Origin: Lachnospiraceae bacterium
GTDB taxonomy: Bacteria; Bacillota; Clostridia; Lachnospirales; Lachnospiraceae
NCBI GenBank assembly: GCA_017526985.1
Contig: JAFXQR010000179.1
Location: 62,001-126,000 of the forward strand
Direction of reading: 5' to 3'
DNA: 64,000 nucleotides
Shown: positions 26,001-34,009 of the stretch, in pieces
Position numbering within the stretch: the first letter of the stretch is position 1
Layout: the number at the start of each line of letters is the position of its first letter
Notes under the pieces: model-generated
Databases searched by the model: none
The model's input: the letters and a program-made list of their open reading frames with translations, nothing else
Told to the model about the DNA's origin: nothing
Position numbers and translations under genes: made by a program

Positions 26001-26521
26001 ATGCTACCGCCTCTACTGCTTCCGCTCTAGCGCACCAGTCCGGCAGCGATGTAACCGCAGGAACCGTAAGTGTAGAGGGTGATGGTGTTTCCGGAAGCAC
26101 TGTAAGCGCAGGAACCGTCGGAACCGGAGCTGTTTCTGCAGACCATGTGACTGCAGGTACAGTAAGCGGCGGTGAGGGCTCTGAGATCACTGTTGGTACG
26201 ATCGAAGCCGGTACGGTTGCAGCAAACGATGTTACTTCTGATACGGTAGAAGGCAGCACTGTAAGTGCAAGCACTCTTACCGCACAGACCGTAAATGCAC
26301 AGACCGTAACTGCAAACAATATCACAGCAGAGGATGTTACCACAACAACAGTTACAAATACGCAGATCACTACTGGCGAGATTACAACAAAACCGGTAAC
26401 CTCCGGAGAGTTAACTACCAAGCCGGTAACGACCAGCGAACTGACCACAAAGCCGGTAACAACGAACACGATCGATGTTTCCGATATCGTACAGTCTCTG
26501 ATCAAAAAGGCAATGGAATAA
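23003..26521 (+). CDS. Giant membrane-anchored surface fibre with hendecad and short tandem repeats
   Basis: 1172 aa; ATG 23003 follows AAGGAGAGAGAAATT. A basic N-terminus (KRNALGGSKK) and one helix (ILWILIAVVAVAAILIGVAI, about 15-36) predict N-in/C-out anchoring without signal cleavage. Residues about 50-420 are helical modules. From about 560 to 950 there are many 11-residue repeats of the type (S-I-V-x-Q-V-N-x-x-N-S), later (A-L-x-x-S-I-N-x-Q-N-x), as in hendecad coiled coils. The last 200 residues are Thr/Val-rich short repeats (TVSAGTV; three copies of TTKPVT), probably a beta structure. No LPXTG motif. Likely a trimeric stalk or adhesin; the target is unknown. Confidence 0.75.
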   Translation: MEKRNALGGSKKPAILWILIAVVAVAAILIGVAIMIPKQQETVQIVRTQTQGSLDSLLESIASDPNLTEPQKQLLTQVLSSLDGEGIQTMDDAVLVMEKLLESDLLNAEEKEIFTSLLSRIRSGEVGDLLYVKSILTNILDNVRSRILSEVAAETITGGKLYTLIDQIRNDDTLSAEQKELYIHILKNIDEKDLCDVSKFTEVTQVQKFISNLLKDDIVADPDMKALLESILAGMKDGQNYDIAELRQIIDLCVNKKLQNSFLSEEKKALLQALLDEFGARIKTLEDMNAVEDAKNLISRIVDSGLVKDEVMNKELQDLLNRINSGDNTLTIEEIRSTLSRIVENLTKTLMSEKSDYLNEQNNQGLGFVTAGGVTNSYMDQFINEYYNSYNQLQDLANLNADNINELMNRVSQNESLSEEEKKRLAEALDSYKNDNDAALKDAASQLQALIDSNADMDESTKKALMDLIESTNNDQTANMQNIEKLLTEQIKNNADLDEQTKKALQQLVIDLDARTAENLKKLNTQLTDDIKGTRDKLVRVIDEEQGSLVSDINKQTDSLVKQINTNETSIVNQVNDNNSSIVSQVNDSNSSIVSQVNEENSRMAKEINNSNSSIVSQVNDENSRMAKEINDSNSSIVDQVNKENSAMATQVNGIFTSLTGDLNTRQSALVEQVNAENTRFAGSVNTVFGDLVNSLNTNQSETIAALNEQEAARVAAINEQNSNLVTSINNQNSTLLYSINNENNRFASVINAQNEALVDAINEQNGNFADLVNAQNATLVNSINNQQAELATSINAKTDELVESINTQQSALVESINSQNTELVASINDQQAALIASINSQNSALMSSINSQNAALAEQINTQSDAIYDAMNTQNDALITSMNAQTSALANSVNEQNAAMVAEINSSNTAINNYMSGVATTVNNNNTALTNAINSAASEASVDALQAQLGDQLNVSVTGDTVTITLATAKTSLPTVSSVSATTSSVAAPGSTGTVGTHNATASTASALAHQSGSDVTAGTVSVEGDGVSGSTVSAGTVGTGAVSADHVTAGTVSGGEGSEITVGTIEAGTVAANDVTSDTVEGSTVSASTLTAQTVNAQTVTANNITAEDVTTTTVTNTQITTGEITTKPVTSGELTTKPVTTSELTTKPVTTNTIDVSDIVQSLIKKAME

Positions 26522-26529
26522 AAGATCCT

Positions 26530-26566
26530 TACCCCGGGTGTGAAACATCGCTCCGGGGTATTTTTA
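26530..26566 (+). terminator. Intrinsic terminator
   Basis: ACCCCGG/CCGGGGT stem followed by TTTTTATT, ten bases after the fibre gene. Confidence 0.85.
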
Positions 26567-26676
26567 TTCCCTTTTATGCGCTCCTATACCCCTATAATAA
26601 GCATTTTACGGACTGGTATTTGTGAAACTATTGCTATCATTGAAAAAATTAAAAATATTTTGCAAAAACTATTGAC

Positions 26677-26705
26677 TTGCAACGCTTTATGTGTCATCTT
26701 GTAAT
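26677..26705 (+). promoter_or_regulatory. Sigma-70-type promoter of the HU gene
   Basis: TTGCAA and TGTAAT separated by exactly 17 bases, about 60 bases before ATG 26766. It is the only clear -35/-10 promoter near a core gene, and the TATTTTTCATATA motif is absent here. Confidence 0.55.
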
Positions 26706-26765
26706 AGAAATCAATAACAGTCGGTGTTTTAAGCCGGCTCACCATTCCAAAAGGAGAAAAATATT

Positions 26766-27116
26766 ATGAACAGAGTAGAGTTGATTGATGCGATCATCAA
26801 GGACACCGGCGTAGAGAAGAAGGCTGTTGACGCAGTGCTGCGTTCCTTCATCGACAACACCGAGAAGGCTGTAAAGAAGGGTGATACTGTTACCATCGTT
26901 GGTTTTGGTACTTTCTCCCTGAAGAAGCGTGCAGCTCGTAAGGGCCGCAATCCGCAGACCGGCGAGACCGTAAAGATCGCTGCAAAGAAGGTTCCGGCAT
27001 TCAAGGCTGGTAAGGCATTCAAGGATGTCGTAAACGGCGCAAAGAAGGAAGTTAAAGAAGCTCCGGCAAAGAAGGCTCCGAAGGCAGAAAAGACTGCAAA
27101 GAAGGGTAAGAAGTAA
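26766..27116 (+). CDS. hup: HU-family nucleoid protein with a lysine/alanine-rich tail
   Basis: 116 aa. Residues 1-90 are a complete HU: MNRVELIDAIIKDTGV start, GFGTFSLKKRAARKGRNPQTG arm region in the expected place and VPAFKAGKAFKDVV end. Residues 91-116 (APAKKAPKAEKTAKKGKK) form a histone H1-like basic extension. HU bends and compacts DNA non-specifically. It has its own promoter and terminator, and codon use is more optimised than its neighbours, as expected of an abundant protein. Confidence 0.93.
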   Translation: MNRVELIDAIIKDTGVEKKAVDAVLRSFIDNTEKAVKKGDTVTIVGFGTFSLKKRAARKGRNPQTGETVKIAAKKVPAFKAGKAFKDVVNGAKKEVKEAPAKKAPKAEKTAKKGKK

Positions 27117-27138
27117 TCCGGTTTTATACCGCATTTTT

Positions 27139-27167
27139 AAGGGGTATCCTAACGGGTACCCCTTTTA
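27139..27167 (+). terminator. Intrinsic terminator of the HU gene
   Basis: GGGGTATCC pairs with GGGTACCCC (inner mismatch) and TTTT follows. It sits between converging genes and may act weakly on the minus strand. Confidence 0.7.
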
Positions 27168-27175
27168 CTATGCGA

Positions 27176-28045
27176 TCAATCATCTTCGTAGTCTCCCCAG
27201 AGTTCTGCAGCACTGATATGAGCTCTATGGATGTTTCGTTCCGCCTCTTCCAGTTCTTTCTTTGACAGCAGGGGCTCTTCGATCGGGATCCAGTAGCGCC
27301 GCATATCTTCCGGCATACGGGAATCGAGGTCTGCATTCATTTCGCTGCTACTGATTTTCTTCAGGATCTCATAGCCTTTCGGAAGATTTTTTGTGGGATC
27401 ACATTGTTTTATATTGGTTTGGAAATCCCGCCACGCTTTATATACCCAAAGCTCGTCCGGAGTAAAGACTACCGGAACTGTCGCTTTGGCACTTCCGCCG
27501 ATATCCTGCTGCGGAAGATAGACTTCCCGGAAGGTGTCATTCTCCTCCTTATACACCTTATTCCACAGCTGTGTTTTCTTATAGTAATTCCAGAGATTAT
27601 CCTGGTTAAGAAAACTATGCTGTTCGATCGGGATCATCGGGCGGTTCGGGTTGTTCATAAACGCATCCCATAACTGCTGCTTTTCCAGATCCCTAAGATA
27701 GAGCCGGCGTTCTTCCTCCAATGTGTGTCCGGTCATCAGGTTCTTTCCCCAGCGATAAGTGCATCCTTCCAGTGGAATCACAAACATATCATCTCTGGTT
27801 ACTCCGTGGAATTCAAAGTCGGAAATGGCTTCAAAATGATGCACTAAGAAATTTGTATCTCGTGACGATAACACCCGTTCCCGCTCACAATTCAATGCAT
27901 TATCATTGGTAGCCAGAATACAAACAAACATTTTTATTGACGGATCGGTGACCACATTCCGATGCTCCGAGTTATCCGGAAACGACAAAACTCTTGTCAG
28001 ATGTATCTCAGAACCATCTTCAAATTGGAATTTAAACTCGTACAT
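27176..28045 (-). CDS. Hypothetical protein
   Basis: 289 aa after GAAGGGAAGATAATT. N-terminal beta-rich third (YEFKFQFEDGSEIHLTRVLS; MFVCILATNDNALN) resembles a phage-type small binding domain, followed by a Trp- and Asn-rich helical part; ends LWGDYEDD. No family recognised. Second gene of a two-gene unit with 28048. Confidence 0.6.
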   Translation of the reverse strand: MYEFKFQFEDGSEIHLTRVLSFPDNSEHRNVVTDPSIKMFVCILATNDNALNCERERVLSSRDTNFLVHHFEAISDFEFHGVTRDDMFVIPLEGCTYRWGKNLMTGHTLEEERRLYLRDLEKQQLWDAFMNNPNRPMIPIEQHSFLNQDNLWNYYKKTQLWNKVYKEENDTFREVYLPQQDIGGSAKATVPVVFTPDELWVYKAWRDFQTNIKQCDPTKNLPKGYEILKKISSSEMNADLDSRMPEDMRRYWIPIEEPLLSKKELEEAERNIHRAHISAAELWGDYEDD

Positions 28046-28047
28046 AA

Positions 28048-28614
28048 TTATCTTCCCTTCTTTTTATTGTTATCAGTATCACGGATCATCCCTATGCACT
28101 CTTCCGGGATCACGCCTCCGGCTTTTACAAACCAGTCGGAGATGAATGCCGCATAATCGTGTCCTTTCAGAGACGGCTTTGTATTTTCCTGCAGTGTCTC
28201 GATCACCGTCTTATAGGATACCGTCATAGCCCGGAAAACATAATCTTCCGTCTTTGACCGGTAAATCCGAAGGTCTTCTTCTCCGGCATAAAGATCCTGA
28301 TGAATATCCTGGTTCTTCCGGCGCAGATCCCTGGCCCAGGCCCAGTCTGCTGCACTCATCATACTGGCTGTTTCCAGAGCGATCACGGCCGGTACGATGC
28401 TTGTGCGGATCAGATAGTTGATCACGGTATCCCGGATCTCGGGACCATACGGGTATTTTTCATAATTGTTTTTGGCCGTAAAAGCATAGAACCGCTTTAC
28501 CTCTTCCCGATCCGGAAACCGCTTCAGCATAATGTTGGCTTCGCAGATACTTTTGTACCAGGCTTCTTTCTCCTGCTGTCTCTCATATTTGGATTTGATC
28601 CCAAAAAGTCCCAT
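28048..28614 (-). CDS. Hypothetical helical protein
   Basis: 188 aa after AGAGGTGTACAATAA. N-terminus MGLFGIKSKYERQQEKEAW is amphipathic and basic; the rest is helical with a hydrophobic patch (SIVPAVIALETASMMSAAD). Possibly membrane-peripheral. Two bases separate its stop from the next start. Not recognised. Confidence 0.6.
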   Translation of the reverse strand: MGLFGIKSKYERQQEKEAWYKSICEANIMLKRFPDREEVKRFYAFTAKNNYEKYPYGPEIRDTVINYLIRTSIVPAVIALETASMMSAADWAWARDLRRKNQDIHQDLYAGEEDLRIYRSKTEDYVFRAMTVSYKTVIETLQENTKPSLKGHDYAAFISDWFVKAGGVIPEECIGMIRDTDNNKKKGR

Positions 28615-28676
28615 TTATTGTACACCTCTTTTATGAATTTTTGTCTTTTACAAACATATCTTTCTTATATACACTA

Positions 28677-28689
28677 TATATGAAAAATA
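28677..28689 (-). promoter_or_regulatory. TATTTTTCATATA promoter-like motif, copy 10
   Basis: Exact consensus, minus strand, ahead of the gene at 28048; second of two tandem copies in one intergenic region. Confidence 0.65.
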
Positions 28690-28739
28690 TTATTTACCCA
28701 CTACAAAATATAGTGGATATAGAAGTAAAAGTCAATCTA

Positions 28740-28752
28740 TATATGAAAAAGG
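28740..28752 (-). promoter_or_regulatory. TATTTTTCATATA promoter-like motif, copy 11
   Basis: Core TTTTTCATATA, immediately below the terminator at 28757-28789; tandem with copy 10. A CCACTATA/TGTAGTGG palindrome lies between them. Confidence 0.55.
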
Positions 28753-28756
28753 CAAG

Positions 28757-28789
28757 AAAAAAGGCCGTTATGCAAAAAGCATAACAGCC
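28757..28789 (-). terminator. Intrinsic terminator
   Basis: GGCTGTTATGC/GCATAACGGCC stem (one wobble) and a six-base T-run, minus strand, closing the eight-gene unit that starts at 34745. Confidence 0.85.
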
Positions 28790-28797
28790 ACAAGGTT

Positions 28798-29919
28798 TTA
28801 GATATCCCTCTCGTCGTCTTCGATCTCCTCATTTTCAATCCCAGGAATCCCCATCTGGAGACTATCGTCGTAGAGTTCTTTGATTTTTTCGTGTTTCATA
28901 AAGATCGTTTCCGGCTGTCCGTTCTTTACGACCCGGCATCTGCGTTCTTTGATACGCCCACCAAGTGGAATATCACAGCCGTTTTCCGTCCGGGTGAGGC
29001 CGGCATCCGGGCAGGTGATCAACATCACCCCGCTTTGTGATACGCTCTCCGGTACCCGGATGTCTACAATGTAATAGCGGTTAAATCCACTGCCCCGCTC
29101 CCGCATATCACAGCTCTGAACTCCGCGCAGGAACATCGTCTCATTGATATAGTACCGGTAATTATCTTTGCTCTCATAATACTTCTGCTCAAATTCTGCT
29201 GCAGACATTGCCAGTGTTCCCGACCGGAAAGCTACCTGTATCGGCTCTTCCGTAAAAAGAATGGCGCAGCAACTACGGCTGTCACTCTGCGGATCATCAT
29301 AGACCATATTCTTAAGCGGTACCCAGACGGAACCCCATTTATCATTCCCTTCGCCGATCGGAAGAATGATCCGGATTTTATCGTCTTTGGTCTCCTTGAT
29401 CAGGTTCTGCGACGGATACCAGATTCCGGTCAGACATTTCTCACCTTCCCGGTTGCAATAATCCCCGTCTTTCATATAACTCACCATATTTGTTCTTCTT
29501 GGCGGACATTCTGCGACTTTGATAACATCATTCGGATACAGAGCACTTAATGCGATCGAGATCGCATAATTCGGAACCCATTTATTCACGTATTGGATTT
29601 TGTCTTCACCTGAAAAATGGAGATTTACCCAATCAGACCGATCTCCGGCGACAGTACGATAATAATTTCTTGTGTAGTACCCATCTTCGATCGCATACTG
29701 TTCATCGCCTTCCTGGCTTTTTTCCACCCGTCTTTTGATCTCCGGATTGTCTTTCGTGGCCAGATCGATCTTATCCAAAAACAGTTTTATAGTCTGATCT
29801 TCCCGCCCATTGGTATCCCGGTTGCAGACAACCTCTGCATAACCATCCCGGCATAAACGGCTTACCAGATGCTGATCCTGATCGTTAAAATATACATTAT
29901 AGTAATACCACTCACCCAT
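28798..29919 (-). CDS. Hypothetical protein, paralogue of 30624-31688
   Basis: 373 aa after AGAGGTGGCTT. Shares with its paralogue the opening MGEWY-x-Y, a K-W-x-P-(N/D)-x-A-(I/V)-x-(I/L)-A-(I/L)-SALYP segment, CNR(E/D)GE, LPIG-x-(G/N)-(N/D)-D-(K/R)WG and the (C/K)RC(R/C) C-terminal region. Beta-rich, probably one large domain. Tail IEDDERDI at the operon end. No enzymatic motif recognised. Confidence 0.65.
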   Translation of the reverse strand: MGEWYYYNVYFNDQDQHLVSRLCRDGYAEVVCNRDTNGREDQTIKLFLDKIDLATKDNPEIKRRVEKSQEGDEQYAIEDGYYTRNYYRTVAGDRSDWVNLHFSGEDKIQYVNKWVPNYAISIALSALYPNDVIKVAECPPRRTNMVSYMKDGDYCNREGEKCLTGIWYPSQNLIKETKDDKIRIILPIGEGNDKWGSVWVPLKNMVYDDPQSDSRSCCAILFTEEPIQVAFRSGTLAMSAAEFEQKYYESKDNYRYYINETMFLRGVQSCDMRERGSGFNRYYIVDIRVPESVSQSGVMLITCPDAGLTRTENGCDIPLGGRIKERRCRVVKNGQPETIFMKHEKIKELYDDSLQMGIPGIENEEIEDDERDI

Positions 29920-29933
29920 AAGCCACCTCTGTC

Positions 29934-30608
29934 TTATCGTTCCATATCGTCGTCCTTATCCATATCCCGGTCCTTGTCAAAAGCCCCGAGTTTCTTTGCG
30001 ATCGTTAAGATCTCGGATACTGTGATAATATCCACGTCGGAAGATGTAAGCCCGGTCTTGTCTTTGTATCTTGGGATCCTGCAGACCCTTGAGAAATCAA
30101 AGCCGCTTTCGTTCCCCTGCAGATAGTTCTCTCTGGTCTGTGGGTTCTTAATCTCCTTCGCAACACAGTCTACAATGGCTTTTGCGTTATTGATCAGAAG
30201 TTTTCTGTACGCATAATCCGACATATCATAGACTGGTTCATTTTGGGTAATACGCACCTTCTCGATACAAGGCTTACACCCGGAAAGGATTTCTGCGATC
30301 TTATGCAGATCTTCCTCATTTGTATATCCGGTAAACTCCATCGGATGCATATACAGATCCAGCCGGTTGGACACATCCGTTGATACCAGATGCGGGCAGC
30401 CACCCCACGGATCATCACTTGGATGAATCTTATAAGCCCCGGATTTTGTCAGTGCCGGATAAACTATCTCCTCAAACTCTTTTGCTTCTGTCGTTGACCA
30501 GCCACGGCCCCACTGATATGCGGAAGTCAGTTCGATCCGAACGCTATGCTCTTTCGCATACTTAAGGTCTTCCGGGATTTCTAATGTAAAGTCAGTAAAC
30601 GGGTTCAT
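29934..30608 (-). CDS. Hypothetical protein
   Basis: 224 aa after ACGGAGGTGTGAT. N-terminus resembles a beta-rich binding domain (FTLEIPEDLKYAKEHSVRIE; WGGCPHLVSTDVSNRLDLYM), then helices (ISEILTIAKKLGAF region) and a strongly acidic end DMDKDDDMER. Lies between the two 370-aa paralogues, so may act with them. Confidence 0.6.
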   Translation of the reverse strand: MNPFTDFTLEIPEDLKYAKEHSVRIELTSAYQWGRGWSTTEAKEFEEIVYPALTKSGAYKIHPSDDPWGGCPHLVSTDVSNRLDLYMHPMEFTGYTNEEDLHKIAEILSGCKPCIEKVRITQNEPVYDMSDYAYRKLLINNAKAIVDCVAKEIKNPQTRENYLQGNESGFDFSRVCRIPRYKDKTGLTSSDVDIITVSEILTIAKKLGAFDKDRDMDKDDDMER

Positions 30609-30623
30609 ATCACACCTCCGTAA

Positions 30624-31688
30624 TTACATTTCTCTGTCGTCTTCGAGTTCTAACTGCGGGTTATTATCATAGTATTCCTTCACCTTTTCATTCGGTACAT
30701 AATAAGGTGTACGGGTATCGCCGTCTTTCCTGCAGCAGCGATCCTTCTTACGAATTCCCAGATTGATGTTCTTACCGCCCGTTCCGTCCGTTACTTCATA
30801 CAGGTTCGCCGTAAAAGACAACACTCCGTTACTGGAAACATCTGTCGGTACATGGATGCTCACGATATAATACATTTCTTCGTCGCCGACAATGCTGCGG
30901 ATATTTTCCTCCGGAACATTCTCCAAAACCATCTGCTCCCTTGCGTAATCACGGTATTCACGAACACTGTCCTTATATCTTTGTATGATCTCCTCCGGGG
31001 TTATTCTTTCCACATGATTACGGAAAGTTACCGTTATTGGATCATTACTTGTAAAAAACACACTGTTATATGCGTAGATTTGCATATCATTGTAACCATA
31101 AAGCGGAGAAACATTGCTCTCTTTTACCGCAATTATTCCCCAGCGGTCATCGTTATTACCGATCGGCAGAGAAACCAGGACTTTACCATTCTTTGGTTCC
31201 TTGATCAGTTTCGGATTGATCCCGAAAAGTTCGTGTACGATCGGTTCTCCGTCCCGGTTGCAAAAGGCTCCGGCCTTTATATAACTGGTATTGTCTTTAT
31301 CATAGTAGGGCGAATATTCCCTGCATTCCAAAACTTCTTCCGGATACAAAGCGCTGATTGCCAAAGGAACTGCCAGGTCTGGAGTCCATTTATGATATAA
31401 GATCAAATCTCCGTATTGACTATCGATCTCAGTGATAAAACTTTCCATCGGTTCATTTCTTTCATTCTGAAAAAACTGTCCGAGATAGTCTTTGTCGGTA
31501 GTATCTGTGTCATTGATGGTCATTCCACGAATCTTATCGTCAATCTCACGCACATGAATGCGGATCCGGTCTCTTGTCTGGTTTTCCCGCCTTTCTACCG
31601 CAGATGCGTAGTGATCCTGTTTTATCGCTTCAATCAGATCTTTTTCACGGTTCTGAAATTGGACCCTATATTCGTACCATTCGCCCAT
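30624..31688 (-). CDS. Hypothetical protein, paralogue of 28798-29919
   Basis: 354 aa from ATG 31688 (MGEWYEYRVQF), placed by the GGAGGAATAAAGCA site and by alignment with the paralogue's start; the longer in-frame form would begin inside the upstream intergenic region. Same blocks: HKWTPDLAVPLAISALYPEE, FCNRDGEPI, LPIGNNDDRWG. Tail LELEDDREM. Function unknown. Confidence 0.65.
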   Translation of the reverse strand: MGEWYEYRVQFQNREKDLIEAIKQDHYASAVERRENQTRDRIRIHVREIDDKIRGMTINDTDTTDKDYLGQFFQNERNEPMESFITEIDSQYGDLILYHKWTPDLAVPLAISALYPEEVLECREYSPYYDKDNTSYIKAGAFCNRDGEPIVHELFGINPKLIKEPKNGKVLVSLPIGNNDDRWGIIAVKESNVSPLYGYNDMQIYAYNSVFFTSNDPITVTFRNHVERITPEEIIQRYKDSVREYRDYAREQMVLENVPEENIRSIVGDEEMYYIVSIHVPTDVSSNGVLSFTANLYEVTDGTGGKNINLGIRKKDRCCRKDGDTRTPYYVPNEKVKEYYDNNPQLELEDDREM

Positions 31689-31746
31689 TGCTTTATTCCT
31701 CCGTTTTTTATCAGACTTATCTCCTCCGGATCTCCGAAATCTGCAA

Positions 31747-32502
31747 TTACTCTTTCTCAAATGGAAGGGATTCCTCAAAATCTTCCGGGTATTGTTCGCT
31801 CTCTTCCTCTCTTAATTTGGAAGCCATAAATTCTTTCATCTCAAGCAGAGCATTATGAATTTTTTCATAAGAGATACACTCTGTTCCGAAACAGCTGATC
31901 GTAAGCGGATCATCTGATAAATCCTTAAATGAAATACGAATCAGGCCCGAAGGAAAAGTAATTTCTGCAACACAAAAATCATTTCCGTTGTTTAGCACAT
32001 CGATGATAAAAGGGACAAAAGGAGCGTCACCCGAATTTTGATACAGCTTCATATTCTCTTCCATACAGGCTTTTACGATGAAATGCGTAAGGTCGTATTT
32101 TACCTCTTCAGGATTGGTATCCTCTAAAAGCGTGTGCCCGGTTTGTTTTACATAGATCCTATCCATCAGATCGACAGCTTTGTCCAGAGTGTTTAAAAAC
32201 TCCTTTTCAAGCATATCTCCTATGATCTTTTTATCGCTTTCCGAGTAAAAACCGGAAGAAAATGTTTTTGTAGTCAGATCTCCGTAGTCCTTCCCAAGTT
32301 CGTGCAAGATCTCCATTGCGTCGTAGTTCTGGTTCTTAGGAGCACCTTGGAAAGCTTGTGACAGCAGGTTTCTGATATTGGTATGAAGATCAGCAAGATA
32401 ATCCTGGGCAAACTCGTGCCCACTCCAGGCCGACCTAGCCATCATCTCATCGTAGTATTCTTTATACAGCTTTTTGGCTTTGTCAGTATCAATCGGGTTC
32501 AT
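31747..32502 (-). CDS. Hypothetical protein
   Basis: 251 aa; its ATG overlaps the previous gene's stop in GAGAGAGTTATGA. Helical N-terminal 150 residues, then beta strands (FCVAEITFPSGLIRISFKDL). Ends ESLPFEKE. No family recognised; middle gene of the 34.7-28.8 kb operon. Confidence 0.6.
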   Translation of the reverse strand: MNPIDTDKAKKLYKEYYDEMMARSAWSGHEFAQDYLADLHTNIRNLLSQAFQGAPKNQNYDAMEILHELGKDYGDLTTKTFSSGFYSESDKKIIGDMLEKEFLNTLDKAVDLMDRIYVKQTGHTLLEDTNPEEVKYDLTHFIVKACMEENMKLYQNSGDAPFVPFIIDVLNNGNDFCVAEITFPSGLIRISFKDLSDDPLTISCFGTECISYEKIHNALLEMKEFMASKLREEESEQYPEDFEESLPFEKE

Positions 32503-33122
32503 AACTCTCTCCCTTCCTCTGCATCTTCTATCTTTGTAAAACCATATCTCTGCTCGAACTCATTCGTGAGAAACAGGCACTGCACCCGAAAGGTTGCTGT
32601 AAATTGATCGGATCCTTCTGCGCAAGGAAAATAAGACCGGTATTCGATCAGCTCCTTAAAAGCCTCCGGATACTCAAAGATCTGATCCAGTACCCCCTGG
32701 GGATCTCCAAGCTCCCCATACCGGCTGCGGATCGCTTCCCGGATCGTATCTTTTGCCTGCGGATCATCGGAAAGGAAGTTAAAAATCGAGGATTTTATAT
32801 CGTAGGATCTTCCGCTTACGGCAAGATCCATCAGATAGGAAGTAGCTACCTGGATATCCACAGAAAACGGGATTGCACCGTCTGTTTTCAGATATTCATC
32901 ATACCTACCTTCTTCAAAATCACTGTTTGCCGTATGGAAATTGCAGTCTTCCAAAAGATCGTAGATCTTCTGCCGATATTTAGGTTGGTCCCGATGGAGT
33001 TTTGCCAGATTGGCAAGATCCTGGTCGGAAAAACCAAAACCGAGCTGGCCAGACAGGTCTGCGCCATTCTCTACCTGGTCAAATGCTTTTGCGAAATCAT
33101 CGCGGATCTCCTGTTCTCTCAT
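32499..33122 (-). CDS. Hypothetical protein with EEGREL tail
   Basis: 207 aa from ATG 33122 after AAAGGAGGAAGACAGAGA; an upstream in-frame start lies inside the acetyltransferase gene. Acidic, helical with one hydrophobic stretch. Its last codons (GAGGAAGGGAGAGAGTTATGA) hold the ribosome binding site and start of the next gene. Confidence 0.6.
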   Translation of the reverse strand: MREQEIRDDFAKAFDQVENGADLSGQLGFGFSDQDLANLAKLHRDQPKYRQKIYDLLEDCNFHTANSDFEEGRYDEYLKTDGAIPFSVDIQVATSYLMDLAVSGRSYDIKSSIFNFLSDDPQAKDTIREAIRSRYGELGDPQGVLDQIFEYPEAFKELIEYRSYFPCAEGSDQFTATFRVQCLFLTNEFEQRYGFTKIEDAEEGREL

Positions 33123-33162
33123 TCTCTGTCTTCCTCCTTTTCTGTCAACCCAGTCATCTGTT

Positions 33163-33996
33163 TCACTCTCCAAGCTGATAATCATCTTCTTCTTTGCTCG
33201 CAACCTCTGCGGCCAACTGCATTGCTGCTTTTATTCTGTCATTTGCATAGGTTTTCTCCATCTGTGGCTCACCGTCGTCATCACCGCCCCGGCGCTTCTT
33301 ATCCGGCTCAAGAAACGGTGCGATATTCGGATATTTTTCATACATCTTATCTAACACTGCTTTTTTCTCCTGAACTGCCGGATCTTCCATCGCTTTTTTA
33401 AATCCTTCTACGATCATTGTTCTCTCCTTAGCATTGATTTCCATAATTTTGGAACCGTGATTGCTACCCGTTACCAGGGAAAATCCATTATTCTTTGCTA
33501 TGTTTTCCCCGGATTTCGTACAAGCATCAGCGACTATTCTCTTTATATGAATGTCACGAGCTTCTAAAGACTCCACTAATTTATGAAGTCTGTCAAGCAT
33601 GATACCAGCAATACCTTTATGCTGATACTCCGGGTGAACACAAATTGAAGAAAAATAGACACTATACTCTTTACCGGGACGATATTCCAAAATATCATCT
33701 GCTGTCAAAAACGTATCTACCTCTCCCCCTCGTATTCTCTCGTACGCATTATCACTTATCGGAGAAAAGTTAATATACCCTACAACTTTATTCTCCTTCA
33801 AAGCGACAATATAAATATCTGGGTTTTTCTTATGATACCCGATGCATATACCAGGCTCAATGTGGTATATGTCATCATAGATAGCATAATCCAGCTGCAA
33901 CAATTCCGCTATATGCTCCGGCGTTACGGAAGTACCTTGAAGGATGGTATATCCACTTTCATCAGTAGCGTTACCGGATACCAGTCCGTTTTCCAT
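33163..33996 (-). CDS. GNAT-family N-acetyltransferase with a C-terminal extension
   Basis: 277 aa after AGAGGAGGATCTCTC. Residues about 20-175 form a GNAT domain: VALKENKVVGYINFSP (strand 4 region), SSICVHPEYQHKGIAGIMLD (acetyl-CoA-binding Q-x-x-G-x-A), then ENIAKNNGFSLV. The remaining 100 residues are charged and helical, unusual for this family and ending DDYQLGE. It transfers acetyl from acetyl-CoA to an unknown amine. Confidence 0.8.
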   Translation of the reverse strand: MENGLVSGNATDESGYTILQGTSVTPEHIAELLQLDYAIYDDIYHIEPGICIGYHKKNPDIYIVALKENKVVGYINFSPISDNAYERIRGGEVDTFLTADDILEYRPGKEYSVYFSSICVHPEYQHKGIAGIMLDRLHKLVESLEARDIHIKRIVADACTKSGENIAKNNGFSLVTGSNHGSKIMEINAKERTMIVEGFKKAMEDPAVQEKKAVLDKMYEKYPNIAPFLEPDKKRRGGDDDGEPQMEKTYANDRIKAAMQLAAEVASKEEDDYQLGE

Positions 33997-34009
33997 GAGA
34001 GATCCTCCT

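Noticed and set aside
25858..26505. 215-codon minus-strand frame rich in Val/Thr
   Set aside because: It is the complement of the Thr/Val repeat tip of the fibre, an expected shadow.
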